Source: Bifidobacterium myosotis (GTDB lineage Bacteria; Actinomycetota; Actinomycetes; Actinomycetales; Bifidobacteriaceae). From it: 64,000 nt of DNA. The stretch spans positions 62,001-126,000 of the forward strand of contig NZ_MWWW01000014.1 of NCBI RefSeq assembly GCF_002259745.1, read 5' to 3'. Positions 46,505 to 56,469 of the stretch are shown here, piece after piece. The notes beneath the pieces were generated by a model. The model worked only from the letters and a program-made list of their open reading frames with translations. It was not told where the DNA came from and did no database searches. Made by a program: the position numbers and the translations under genes. Position 1 is the stretch's first letter. Each line of letters starts with the position of its first letter.

Positions 46505-47061
46505 ATGACGAACCAACAGGGACGGCTGCGCATGCGCGTGGCCGTCTTTGCATGTGTGGCTGCGGTCGCGCTGCTCATCGATCAGCTCACCAAGGCATGG
46601 GCCATGGCGGCGCTTGCCGCGGGCCAGACCATCCGTGTCATTCCGGGGTTGCTGTCGCTGACGCTGGTGCGCAATCCCGGCGCTTCTTTGGGGTTCGGTT
46701 CCGGCGCCACATGGGTGATCAGCCTGCTGGCCGTGGCGGCCTGCATCGCGCTGGTCGTGGCCGGAATACGCACGATTTCCATGAAATGGACGGTGGTGCT
46801 GTCCTTCGCCTTCGCGGGGGCGTTCGGCAACCTCATCGACCGTGTGATGTATGCCGACGGTTTCCTCAACGGCAAAGTGGTGGACTTCCTCAACTACGGC
46901 TGGTCCGTGGGTAATGTGGCAGACATCTATCTCGTAGTGGCCGGTGTGGTGCTGGTGCTTCTCATCCTCAAGGGCGAGCCGTTCAGCGCCGGTGATCTGG
47001 CCGAAAAGGCCGCTGAGCCCGGCGCGGGCGATTCCGCCGAATCGGAGGCGGCGTCCCAGCA

Positions 47062-47065
<4 letters not shown>
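46505..47065 (+). CDS. lspA: Lipoprotein signal peptidase (signal peptidase II)
   Basis: A 186-residue aspartic protease of the membrane. It cleaves signal peptides from prolipoproteins after lipid attachment. Four hydrophobic segments are visible, with the family motifs LIDQLTKAWA, VRNPGASLGFGSG, GNLIDRVMYADGF and GWSVGNVADIYLVVAGVVLV. The two catalytic aspartates are in NLIDR and NVADI. The acidic C-terminal tail (AEPGAGDSAESEAA) is an extra. The stop overlaps the start of the pseudouridine synthase gene (ATGA). Confidence 0.95.
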
Positions 47066-48183
<1,118 letters not shown>

Positions 48184-48861
48184 CCGGCAGAGACGATGTG
48201 ACGCCCCGCCCTCTCTTGTGATGATTCATGGAAGACGCGCGGGGCGTGGGTATCATTGGCGCTCCGGATGCTACTTGCATCAACTTCTTCGTCATGCGTC
48301 CTGGTAGGGTGCTCCGACTTGACGCTAAACGGTGTTGACACGGCTTGTCGAGCCAGATCAAGGTATGTGGTTCCAGCTTTCCGGGTTATCCACATTCGCG
48401 CGTGGAATCAGGTCATATCCGTAACTGACAAGGCTTTAATGCGTGAAGTCCCTTTCTTCCGCAGGCATTTTGTGTCCTTCAGATAGCCCGCGCAGGTGGA
48501 TTGTGCTCACTTACAGGTACGTTAAGGGCTGTAACTATGTATAAACCACCTGCACCAATCGCAACCACACCTGTTTGACCTGCAACACAACGTCCTAGGG
48601 GACACAAAGAACCTGCAGTATCCGGGAATTGCACGTTCCATATTGATGATGTGAGGATCGTACTCTATTCATCATCGCTGTCTGTTTTTCTATAACCAGT
48701 AGATATCTACCGACTGCAGGAATGACAGCATAGTATGAGCGCATGATTCCTAGCAGACATAGGGGATGCCGCGCATGGTCGATAACGGTATCATGGGACA
48801 CGGGAAGGCAACGGATCGTAATGAGAACTGCTGTTGTTGCGCGGAGGCGCGAGGTCTATAG
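48184..48861. other. Long leader region in front of the accessory island
   Basis: No gene is supported in these 680 bases. Several CAGGTG/CACCTG motifs lie at 48490-48575, with GCAGGTGG (48493-48500) inverted at 48546-48553. A WYL-type palindrome lies at 48698-48711 (listed separately). TTGACA near 48333 and TATAAC near 48692 are possible promoter parts. TTATCCACA at 48386-48394 equals a DnaA box but stands alone. The region becomes richer in A+T than the genes before it. Confidence 0.45.
48698..48711. promoter_or_regulatory. Candidate WYL-regulator operator, site 1
   Basis: AGTAGATATCTACC contains the perfect 12-base palindrome GTAGATATCTAC (48699-48710). It lies about 150 bases before the zinc-ribbon operon. 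The same palindrome recurs at 53421-53432 and, with one mismatch, at 54686-54697. Confidence 0.65.
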
Positions 48862-49767
48862 ATGATGTTCTGCCGTCGTTGTGGAAAGCAATTGCCTGAT
48901 GATGCCGCATTCTGCATACGATGCGGCACGAAATGTGTTGATCCTGAAAATGAATCTCATTCTGTACCTGAATCTGGGCCCGCGCCGGAGCCGACTGCCC
49001 AATCTCAGATGAAGAGCGACACGTCGCATCGGGATGCCGCTTCCGCGTCCTCTGCCGCACATGCGGGTCCACGTACGCTGACATTGGGGCAGCTATCGGC
49101 GGCTGAGCTTATTGAATTACTCCAACCTTTGAATGAGAAATTCGTACAGATTAGCGACCTTGAGCATGGCATTCGATCCGCTTACGGTGTGATGAAGCGC
49201 AACAACACCGAATACTATGCCGGATTGGGCTGCTTCCTGCTCTCCGGCCTGTTCTGTGCCGGGGCTCTGTTGTTCGCTCTGGCATCCGCATCGTGGGATC
49301 GTACCGCTCCCATCATCGCCCTAGTCGCATGCCTGATCGGACTCATTCTGCTCATACTTGGTTTCAGGCAGCGTCAGGTGTATCAGTCCAACATCGGAAA
49401 CGTCGTCAGTGCGCTCTATCCTGCCATCGCTGCAGATGAGCATTCCATTGAGGAAATCCGTAAATCTATGCAGACGGATTTACTACGATTCCCCATCACA
49501 TGCCGCAATGCCGAAGCCAGTGCGTACATGCTGCAGATGCTGATGTGCGGTCGGGCTTCGGATTTTAACACTGCGGTAAATTTGTGGGAAAGCTACGATC
49601 ATCGGCAGCGGATGGAACAGTTCGAGCGCGAGAAAGTTCAGGAAGCCCGAAAGCAGACGACTGCGCTGACTGTTTCCGCAGTCGCCCAGGTCAGTCAGGC
49701 ATTCGAATCAAGACGTCAAACCAAGGAATTGCGGGGTTTGCGCGAAGACCTAAGCAGGCGCTTATAG
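48862..49767 (+). CDS. Zinc-ribbon membrane protein of the accessory island
   Basis: A 301-residue protein. Residues 1-26 form a zinc ribbon (CRRCGKQLPDDAAFCIRCG), followed by a proline/serine linker to about 75. A helical segment (LSAAELIELLQPLNEKF) leads to two membrane helices (FLLSGLFCAGALLFALASA and IIALVACLIGLILLILGF). The C-terminal 120 residues are helical and soluble, ending in a charged coiled coil (LRGLREDLSRRL). I know no function. It is the first gene of a probable operon with the next two genes (ten-base gap) and follows a WYL-type palindrome. The start may be either of two consecutive ATGs (48862, 48865). Confidence 0.8.
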   Translation: MMFCRRCGKQLPDDAAFCIRCGTKCVDPENESHSVPESGPAPEPTAQSQMKSDTSHRDAASASSAAHAGPRTLTLGQLSAAELIELLQPLNEKFVQISDLEHGIRSAYGVMKRNNTEYYAGLGCFLLSGLFCAGALLFALASASWDRTAPIIALVACLIGLILLILGFRQRQVYQSNIGNVVSALYPAIAADEHSIEEIRKSMQTDLLRFPITCRNAEASAYMLQMLMCGRASDFNTAVNLWESYDHRQRMEQFEREKVQEARKQTTALTVSAVAQVSQAFESRRQTKELRGLREDLSRRL

Positions 49768-49777
49768 GGAGCATACA

Positions 49778-50482
49778 ATGGATGAGCAATACTCACCGGA
49801 GATTGATGAGAATCATCTGAAGACAATGAAGATGTTGTCCCTCCTCATGACGATTTTACTTGCTGTAGCCGTCGTTGCATCGTTATATGCGATTACGCGA
49901 GCCAATACGCACGACGACTCTGGAATCAGTGCTGGCTCGCATACGCAATACCGTGATTCACAGGCCCAATCCAATTGGGATACGACTCAGGAATATGACA
50001 ACAGCCAGAGCCAGTCCGATTCATCAGATGTGGCTTCAGATGGTGATTCCAATGTAGTGAGTTGGCAGAAGAATAATCCCGCGTTATCGAACATCATTAC
50101 ACAGTGCGGGGGAGAGCTGGATGTTCGGGCGCGGGATGATTACACCGAATCCACGTACGATACACCGGTTGCGATAATGCTCGAGCAGGCTATGCAGTTT
50201 ACTTATGATTCCACGAGCGACAATGCACGGCAGGCCATGACATGTGTCGGCGGTGCCATAGGTGCCTCGGACCCGGATATCTTCTACCAGAAGATCACCT
50301 CCTTGGGTCGAATGTACCGGGATCCTCCGGGAACCGATTACACGCGGTCGACGCTTCCCATGATTCCCGCGGACGGTAAATCGATGACCTGCGCTTCGAC
50401 GTCGGAGAATCCCGAAATCATTTTCTGCACGCTCAACGCCGAATCCGTAGATCCCTCCAGTGCTGTTGATCCGCCTGTGTAA
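49778..50482 (+). CDS. Membrane-anchored extracellular protein of unknown family
   Basis: A 234-residue protein with one membrane segment (MLSLLMTILLAVAVVASLYAI) near residues 19-39 after an acidic N-terminus. A Q/S/D/N-rich linker (QSNWDTTQEYDNSQSQSDSS) and a compact domain of about 130 residues follow. Three cysteines lie at ITQCGGELD, MTCVGG and SMTCAS, with one more in IFCTLNAES. I recognise no family. It sits ten bases after the zinc-ribbon gene and 52 bases before the restriction-type gene. GGGAG is visible before ATG 49778. Confidence 0.75.
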   Translation: MDEQYSPEIDENHLKTMKMLSLLMTILLAVAVVASLYAITRANTHDDSGISAGSHTQYRDSQAQSNWDTTQEYDNSQSQSDSSDVASDGDSNVVSWQKNNPALSNIITQCGGELDVRARDDYTESTYDTPVAIMLEQAMQFTYDSTSDNARQAMTCVGGAIGASDPDIFYQKITSLGRMYRDPPGTDYTRSTLPMIPADGKSMTCASTSENPEIIFCTLNAESVDPSSAVDPPV

Positions 50483-50534
50483 TAGTGTCGACATTGATGA
50501 CATTATTGATTTATATATACTGAAAGGAATCATT

Positions 50535-52338
50535 ATGGCAGGAACTAGCATTATCAATTCAGCCAATGACTATTATCTTCGTGAGTTATTAGATCCTCAA
50601 AATGCTAAACTAAAATATGTAATTCCCAAATACCAGAGGGAATACTCTTGGGGAAAACAGCAGTGGGAAAATCTCTATGATGATATACTGCTGGATACAG
50701 AAGACAGTCCTCATTTTCTGGGGACTATTATAGCCATTAGCAATACCGAAGATTCGCTTGAACCTAAGTTGGAGTTGATTGATGGTCAGCAGCGTATGAC
50801 TTCCCTGTCGATTCTGTTGTGTGCATTATATCAAGCATTGTCCGGACTTACATCAATGGATAACGATTTTGATTGCATGGCGCTAAAGTTCATGATTACT
50901 TCACCTGATAAGAAACCTCGTATGGTTTTGCAGTCGCAGGGGCAAAATGAAGGCGATTATGCATATCTTATTGATGAGTTTGTTGTGATGTCAGATGAGT
51001 CTCAGCTGAAACGACCTAAAAATTGGGGGAATCGAAGGATTAGTCAAGCATACAAATACTTTTCTAATCGAATTCAGCAACAAGTTGAAGGCGATGACGA
51101 TAAGATTGCAGCATTATTACATATGGCGAATCGAATAAAAAATGCCGTACTCGTGAAAATCGAAGTTCCTGATCATGCTAGTGCTTTTACCCTGTTTGAG
51201 AGTTTGAATAATCGTGGAATGGATTTGTCTCCTATAGATTTGATAAAAAACGAGATGCTTGCGAGGGCTGATGCTAATCGTGACCTCGATATTGAGACAA
51301 CATACAGAAAATGGAAGCAGGTTATTGAATTTGTTGGACAGGATGGTAATACCTCAGGAACGATTCCTGAGGTATTACTATAATGCATCAAATCCGACGA
51401 TGAAGCCTGCTACTCGTTCCACTCTTATTCGCATATACGAAGTTTGGATGGAGCAAGAAGGCGTTGAGAAACTTTTGAATGCACTCATCAACGCTGCGCA
51501 TGTCTATGGTTTGCTTACGGGTAATCTTGATGATGATGATTTTGGGCTACCGTTATTGTCTGCTAAGGCCCTCGAACTGAGGCATGCGGGAGGGGAATCG
51601 GGTTACATGCTACTGATGTGGCTCGTATTAAATCGGAAAAAAATTGAACTATTAGATGCTGATTTAGAATATGTTGCTAATAAATTAGTTACATGGTTCG
51701 TTCGTCGAAATTTGACTGATTATCCTGCGACGAATGCAGTGCAAAGATTGTTCTCTTCAATTATCAAAAAATTGAATCCTCCGGAAGTAAACTCAAAATT
51801 GGTGTGCCAAACTGTGCAGGGTATTCTGTTTGACCCGGATAATGTTGCGTCTGACGAACAGTTTGAGAGAGCGTTGCGTGGTCCGATTTATGAAGATAAT
51901 AGAGGAATGACACGTTTCATACTTTCGTCATTGGCGGAGCATGATAGGACTGATGAAGGCTGGTCTGATTTGTGGAGGAAGTTGACCGCGAAGAGCAATC
52001 AGTATTATTTGACCATAGAGCATATTCTTCCCAAGACGGAACATATGACAAAGGAATGGGTTGAATCTCTTGGAGGCGAAGAGAATGCAAAAGAGATTCG
52101 GAATAAGTATGTGCACACTATTGGTAATCTTACTCTGTCGGGGTTTAATAGTGAATTAGGTACTATGGACTTTAAGCATAAGCGTGACAGAATGGATAAA
52201 GCTGCTCGTAACATAGGATATCGTAACGGGCTGAGCATCAATCGTGATGTCGTGGATAAGGATAAATGGGGTGCTGAGGAAATTGAAAAGCGTACTGATC
52301 GGCTAGTGGATGAAGCGATGAGATTGTTCGCCATATAG
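50535..52338 (+). pseudogene. GmrSD-like type IV restriction protein (DUF262 + DUF1524), frameshifted
   Basis: Frame one (50535-51383) gives the DUF262 part: YVIPKYQREYSWGKQQWENL, LELIDGQQRMTSLSILL and FTLFESLNNRGMDLSPIDLI. It then hits TAA after a nonsense tail (SGTIPEVLL). Frame two continues PQERFLRYYYNASNP and runs to 52338 with the DUF1524 nuclease-type motif TIEHILPKTEHMTKEWV and the partner stretch HTIGNLTLSGFN. Removing one A near 51351 rejoins both parts into about 600 residues. Intact relatives cut modified (often glucosylated) phage DNA. The gene is A+T-rich compared with its neighbours, which suggests transfer. GAAAGGA precedes the ATG. A strong terminator follows. Confidence 0.85.
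51346..51378. repeat. Perfect 15-base inverted repeat at the frameshift
   Basis: GTAATACCTCAGGAA (51346-51360) is the exact complement of TTCCTGAGGTATTAC (51364-51378), loop CGA. The extra base that breaks the frame lies within its left arm. Confidence 0.9.
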
Positions 52339-52354
52339 AGCTGAGTTGATTCAT

Positions 52355-52392
52355 GGCTGGTGCAATCTAGTTATGTGATTGCACCAGCCTTT
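52355..52392 (+). terminator. Rho-independent terminator after the GmrSD-like gene
   Basis: GGCTGGTGCAATC (52355-52367) is perfectly complementary to GATTGCACCAGCC (52377-52389) around a nine-base loop, followed by TTTCT. It ends the zinc-ribbon operon and separates it from the convergent ATPase gene. Confidence 0.9.
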
Positions 52393-52467
52393 CTGAATGG
52401 GGGGCAAGGGGAATCACGCCGCAGGTTCTTCTATCAGACAGCTGCGGTTCATGCATACGATTGGTTT

Positions 52468-53355
52468 TCATTGTAGCTGGACGGTGACAATGATGGTGCG
52501 GCCTTTGTCGTCGATGGTTGCGGTGCTGCCGGTGTGTGATTCGGTTGTATCTGCTGGTTTCCCCTGAGAAGACCGGTTGAGGACGGTTGTGATTGGCCTA
52601 CGGTCGTCGAAAAATGCTTTGACCCGCTCGAGTGTGATTGCAGGCCACTTTCTCGCTTCTGTGGTGAGCATGCGGATCATAGCGGATTTCATGGTTCTGA
52701 TGTTTCGTGGGTAAAGATCGGCGATGTACAGAAACACGTCGTCCGGTATTTCAGCTTCGAACTGGTTGGCCAGATTCAGTAGGATCGTCGTTCGTGTTAT
52801 GAGTTCCGGTTGGGACAGCTTTGCCGATATGCCGCGTGCGAGCCAGTTTTGAGTACACGCGTCAAGATTGTCTAATGCATTGATGCGCGCGTTCGCGGTA
52901 ACGACGATTCTCTTACCGTCCCGCCGCAGCATTCTTCGAATAGTGTCGAATTCTTTAACGACCGTGAGTCGGCGATTGAGACTATGAATGTCGTCAAATA
53001 GTAGTACATCAAGATCGAGATACTTCTGTCGAAAGCGGATGAGATCATCCGGATCGTCGCTCTGTTCCGCAGCTGTGCATTCCCTATTGAAATGCTCTGA
53101 AGTGACGTAGCGTGCCCGGTCTGCTGTGTTATTGCCAATCGCGTTAAGCAGGTGGGTTTTGCCTAATCCTGTATCGCCGTATAGGAATAGTGAATTGCCT
53201 TTCTCTGACTGTTGGCTAATCAGTCTTGCCAATTCGTGAGCCGTTCGATTGGATGAATTCACTACATAATTCGCAAATGTCAGTTTGCTATCTAATCCCA
53301 TCTCCTGGGGGTCTGTCTGCATATTTTTGGAATGGATACTGCTTGAATGACTCAT
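52468..53355 (-). CDS. DnaA-like AAA+ ATPase without the DNA-binding domain
   Basis: A 295-residue protein that aligns with domain III of DnaA. It has LTFANYVVNSSNRTAHELA, Walker A GDTGLGKT (residues 60-67), Walker B VLLFDD (117-122), sensor 1 VVTANAR, an arginine-finger-like stretch before LSQPELITRTTIL, and sensor 2 in YPRNIRTMKSAMIR. The sequence then ends in about 45 residues of loose tail. The DnaA domain IV that binds DnaA boxes is absent. This differs from DnaC/IstB loaders in its DnaA-specific N-terminal match. It may interact with DnaA filaments or a helicase, which is inference. A WYL-type palindrome lies 65 bases before its start. The ribosome-binding site is weak. Confidence 0.82.
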   Translation of the reverse strand: MSHSSSIHSKNMQTDPQEMGLDSKLTFANYVVNSSNRTAHELARLISQQSEKGNSLFLYGDTGLGKTHLLNAIGNNTADRARYVTSEHFNRECTAAEQSDDPDDLIRFRQKYLDLDVLLFDDIHSLNRRLTVVKEFDTIRRMLRRDGKRIVVTANARINALDNLDACTQNWLARGISAKLSQPELITRTTILLNLANQFEAEIPDDVFLYIADLYPRNIRTMKSAMIRMLTTEARKWPAITLERVKAFFDDRRPITTVLNRSSQGKPADTTESHTGSTATIDDKGRTIIVTVQLQ

Positions 53356-53419
53356 AATTATCGCTTTGTTTCGGATATGCCTCTATGTACCTCCTATCGT
53401 ATGTTCTGAAAAATAAGAT

Positions 53420-53433
53420 GGTAGATATCTACC
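53420..53433. promoter_or_regulatory. Candidate WYL-regulator operator, site 2
   Basis: GGTAGATATCTACC is a perfect 14-base palindrome. It spans the stop codon of the WYL gene and lies 65 bases before the DnaA-like ATPase gene on the minus strand, the right place for an operator of that gene. Confidence 0.65.
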
Positions 53434-54484
53434 GTTCTGTTGTCCCATAACGGTTAAGGAGTGTGTGACCAGCTCGGAGCAGTTCACTGCGTAGGGACTC
53501 GGGTTCAAGCACCGTGATATGAACGCCGCTGTTGGTGTACTGCAGGGCCCAGAAGACCGTGGCCCATTGCGGTGCCTTGATGGTCACATCGTAGACGTTC
53601 TCCTCTATTTGCGTCACTTTCGCATCGTTGAACCAGTCGAATACGGGCTCCAACCCTCCATCAACGCGTAAACGTATGGGGATTGCCTCACCGTCGATGG
53701 GGTAGGGGCGTTCGCTCATGAATGCCGTGATATCTATAGGGTTTCCCGCATTGTCGGTGAAACTGTCGAAAGTACGTTGAATGGAGTGGTCGGCCTCTTC
53801 CACCCGGAGATTCCGAATACGCTCAACGTGAAGATATGACAGGTCGTCATAGGGCTGCAGATGGCAGATGAGATAGTATTTTTCGTTCTTGTATCGAAGA
53901 TTGTAGGGGTCGGCGGTATATTCCTTCGGCTTGCCGGCTGCGTCGATGCGGGGGATCAGTTCCCCGTTGACGTCATAAGTGCAATAGTGGAAGTGTATCT
54001 GGCGCTCATGAGCTATGGCGTCGTTGAGTTGCTCCACATTGCTCAAGAATTCCCGATTGTAGTGAGGCGGAGTGAGTAGGGTGCCAAGACCGTCGAGCTG
54101 CCCGGAGCGGCCCGCGAAGGCGTACACCTTGGCAATGAGGTCCCTGAGATATTCGCCGTCCGAACGAGATAATGCGGCTCCATCCGCAAGCAATCTCATC
54201 TGGGCGGTATCGAATATGGGTTCGATATACCAGCCGGTCTTTGGGTCGATGCTTTGCGCGTTGATGAGATCCTTCCGCTCCAGCTTTCCGACTTTTCGAC
54301 CGAACGGTTCGATTGCCGCTAGGGTGTGCAGATGACCTCGGACGGTCTTCTCGGTTACTCCCAGTTGCTTGCTGATCCATACGGCCGAGACCCCATGCTC
54401 CCGATCGGTGTGCGCGTCAAGCAGCTCAAGAATCTCCACGACGATTTCAGCCGTGGAAGGTGCGCTTTTCATTGATCCAGACAT
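53429..54484 (-). CDS. WYL-domain transcription factor of the accessory island
   Basis: A 351-residue regulator. The N-terminal 70 residues hold a winged helix-turn-helix (HGVSAVWISKQLGVTEKTVRG). A WYL domain follows at about 150-250 (RQIHFHYCTYD, ADPYNLRYKNEKYYLICHL, LSYLHVERIRNL), and a WCX-type C-terminal part completes it (VTIKAPQWATVFWALQY). WYL regulators commonly repress phage-defence genes until a nucleotide or DNA signal appears. It is divergent from the DnaE-like gene and lies before the ATPase gene. ATG 54484 follows GAGAGGTGG. An in-frame GTG at 54493 is less well placed. Confidence 0.9.
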   Translation of the reverse strand: MSGSMKSAPSTAEIVVEILELLDAHTDREHGVSAVWISKQLGVTEKTVRGHLHTLAAIEPFGRKVGKLERKDLINAQSIDPKTGWYIEPIFDTAQMRLLADGAALSRSDGEYLRDLIAKVYAFAGRSGQLDGLGTLLTPPHYNREFLSNVEQLNDAIAHERQIHFHYCTYDVNGELIPRIDAAGKPKEYTADPYNLRYKNEKYYLICHLQPYDDLSYLHVERIRNLRVEEADHSIQRTFDSFTDNAGNPIDITAFMSERPYPIDGEAIPIRLRVDGGLEPVFDWFNDAKVTQIEENVYDVTIKAPQWATVFWALQYTNSGVHITVLEPESLRSELLRAGHTLLNRYGTTER

Positions 54485-54675
54485 ACACTCCACCTCTCAG
54501 AAGTCCATTCTCCAAGCCTTCCATGGCAACTTTCCTGAGCGTCATTATAAGTTGACGAACGTCAGGAGAGGTCGCATCGCTTCTCGACAGGATAGGTGGC
54601 GAGGCGATGCCGACAATGCCGATGTCATCATCATGTTCGAGCTGCACATGATCGGATATTTCGTCAACAAAAGGA

Positions 54676-54700
54676 TTGACAAACAGTAGATATGTACTGT
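54676..54700. promoter_or_regulatory. Promoter and candidate WYL-regulator operator, site 3
   Basis: TTGACA (54676-54681) is a -35 candidate. It is directly followed by ACAGTAGATATGTACTGT (54683-54700), whose ends ACAGTA and TACTGT are inverted and whose core GTAGATATGTAC differs by one base from sites 1 and 2. It would cover the -35/-10 spacer of the DnaE-like gene and lies in the divergent region shared with the WYL gene. Confidence 0.65.
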
Positions 54701-54756
54701 TCTTCTCGTTGAGATGTGATGATCGGCATACGATATATTTTCCGGAAAGGACATTA

Positions 54757-56469
54757 ATGACGAGCGGTGATGATTTCGTGCATCTGCATGTACACAGTTC
54801 ATTCTCGATGATTGACGGGGGTTCATCCATCAGCGAATTGGTCCAGACGGCAGTGGACATGGGGCAGCCCGCTATCGGATTGACCGATCACGGTGTGGTG
54901 AACGGACTGTTCGACTTCTGGAAGACCTGCCGACAGACAGGGATACAGCCGATACTCGGATTGGAAGCATACGTCACCCCTGAAACCGATCGGCGTGATA
55001 CGTCACCAGTCTCATGGGATCCGACTCCGCGCCGGCGTCGGAATCCCGATGATGTCGGAGGGAATGGAAGGTTCACCCATCTGAGTTTGTGGGCGGAAAC
55101 GGACGAAGGGCTGGAAAACATGTTCTCGATGTCATCCGCCGCGAATCTCGAAGGCAGAGTCGGACGATATCCACGAATGGATCGGGAACTGTTGTCACGA
55201 TATGCCGCAGGCCTGATCTGCGGCTCTGGTTGCCCGTCGGGTGCGATTCAGACGAGATTGCGGCTGGGGCAATTCGACGACGCCCTCCGTATGGCGGGCG
55301 ATCTTCAGGACATCTTCGGACGGGGGAGTTTCTTCGTTGAAATCATGGATCACGGACTGGAGCTGGAACGGCGGGTGCGGTCCGGTCTGCTTGAAATTGC
55401 CCGCAAACTCGATGCTCCCATAGTGGCGACCGCAGACGTGCATTATGCGAGTCCTGCGGCCCGGATAGCTCAGGAGATGCGCATGTGCATCGAATACGGT
55501 GACAGTTGGAACAATCCATCTCGATTCCGACTTGCCGGAGAAAGGTATCACCTACTGTCCGGACATGAGATGAGAAGTCTGTTCGCGGACATTCCTGAGG
55601 CATGTGACAATACGTTGCTTATCGCCGAACGATGCCGGGCCGGTTTTCATCCTCAAGCTGAAGGTTCGTTGATGCCGACCCATAATTATGGTCCGGAAGA
55701 ATCTGCAGCCAGTGCTCTACGTCGGATGGTCGAGGCCGGGGCGGACCGTCTGCATGGTGCGATGACCGATGATATCAGGAAACGTATGGAGCAGGAACTG
55801 TACGCAATCGGACTTGTTCATGCGGAGGAGTATCTGCTGGCGGTCGCGGACATGAAGCAACAACTTGAGGAATCGGGTTACGTGTTCGCCGACAGTGAAG
55901 GGAGAGCAAGGGCCAGTCTCGTGTGCCATGCATTGGGCATCACTCATGCGAACCCGATGGAGCTTGGCATGTCGGCGGGTCGTTTCATCAATGGGAGGAA
56001 TCCGAAATTCCCTGTGGTGACGCTGCGCGGCGAATCGGGGATTGCCCCGCTCGCGTTGAAGGTGCTGCGCGAACGATACGGGGAAGGCTATGTGACGCCC
56101 ACAGTGGAGTACGTGAAGTACGGGTTGGCGAAAGCTATCAGAGCGGTGTCCGGCGCACTCGGACAACAGCATGATGTATCCTCCGGTGCGGAGGCAATCG
56201 GCGACTGGATGCACGATGAACGACTCAGGGGTGTAGAGGATCGCATAGCACAATTCCCGCAGAGGCGATTCGTCCGTGAAGGGTCCATCGTGCTCAGTGC
56301 CCGCCCTCTGTCGGGGTTCACATCGCTCATCCAACAAGTGGATGGAACCGTTGCCGTCGCATTCGATTCGCACACATGTGCGGAACTGGGGCTGCCGAGG
56401 GTGAACATCTTGGGATCCACGGCTTTAGCGCGCAGCAAGAATAAACAACAGTTCGGCACCTTATTTTGA
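54757..56469 (+). CDS. Truncated DnaE paralogue with PHP domain and lost polymerase site
   Basis: A 570-residue protein that closely follows DnaE for its first 300 residues: HLHVHSSFSMIDGG (HLHVH at 9-13), GLTDHG (41-46), RLRLGQFDDALRMAGDLQDI, and IVATADVHYA. In the adjacent true DnaE the palm has GPGRGSAAG and PDIDVDFDPE. Here the matching places read FADSEGRARAS and NPKFPVV, so the catalytic aspartates are gone. The protein ends after the match to the fingers region (VAFDSHTCAELGLPRVNILG) and lacks all later domains. AAAGGA precedes ATG 54757. It lies just upstream of dnaE on the same strand. It cannot be an active polymerase; a PHP phosphatase/exonuclease, decoy or clamp-loader competitor is possible. 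Confidence 0.85.
   Translation: MTSGDDFVHLHVHSSFSMIDGGSSISELVQTAVDMGQPAIGLTDHGVVNGLFDFWKTCRQTGIQPILGLEAYVTPETDRRDTSPVSWDPTPRRRRNPDDVGGNGRFTHLSLWAETDEGLENMFSMSSAANLEGRVGRYPRMDRELLSRYAAGLICGSGCPSGAIQTRLRLGQFDDALRMAGDLQDIFGRGSFFVEIMDHGLELERRVRSGLLEIARKLDAPIVATADVHYASPAARIAQEMRMCIEYGDSWNNPSRFRLAGERYHLLSGHEMRSLFADIPEACDNTLLIAERCRAGFHPQAEGSLMPTHNYGPEESAASALRRMVEAGADRLHGAMTDDIRKRMEQELYAIGLVHAEEYLLAVADMKQQLEESGYVFADSEGRARASLVCHALGITHANPMELGMSAGRFINGRNPKFPVVTLRGESGIAPLALKVLRERYGEGYVTPTVEYVKYGLAKAIRAVSGALGQQHDVSSGAEAIGDWMHDERLRGVEDRIAQFPQRRFVREGSIVLSARPLSGFTSLIQQVDGTVAVAFDSHTCAELGLPRVNILGSTALARSKNKQQFGTLF

Noticed and set aside
48386-48394. Single TTATCCACA, identical to a DnaA box
   Set aside because: One copy alone in 700 bases. 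A replication origin would show several boxes, an A+T-rich unwinding region and usually dnaA or dnaN nearby. None is present.
51259-51383. Programmed ribosomal frameshift in the GmrSD-like gene
   Set aside because: No slippery heptamer precedes the hairpin, and a shift is not known for this family. A mutation explains the data better, although I cannot exclude recoding.
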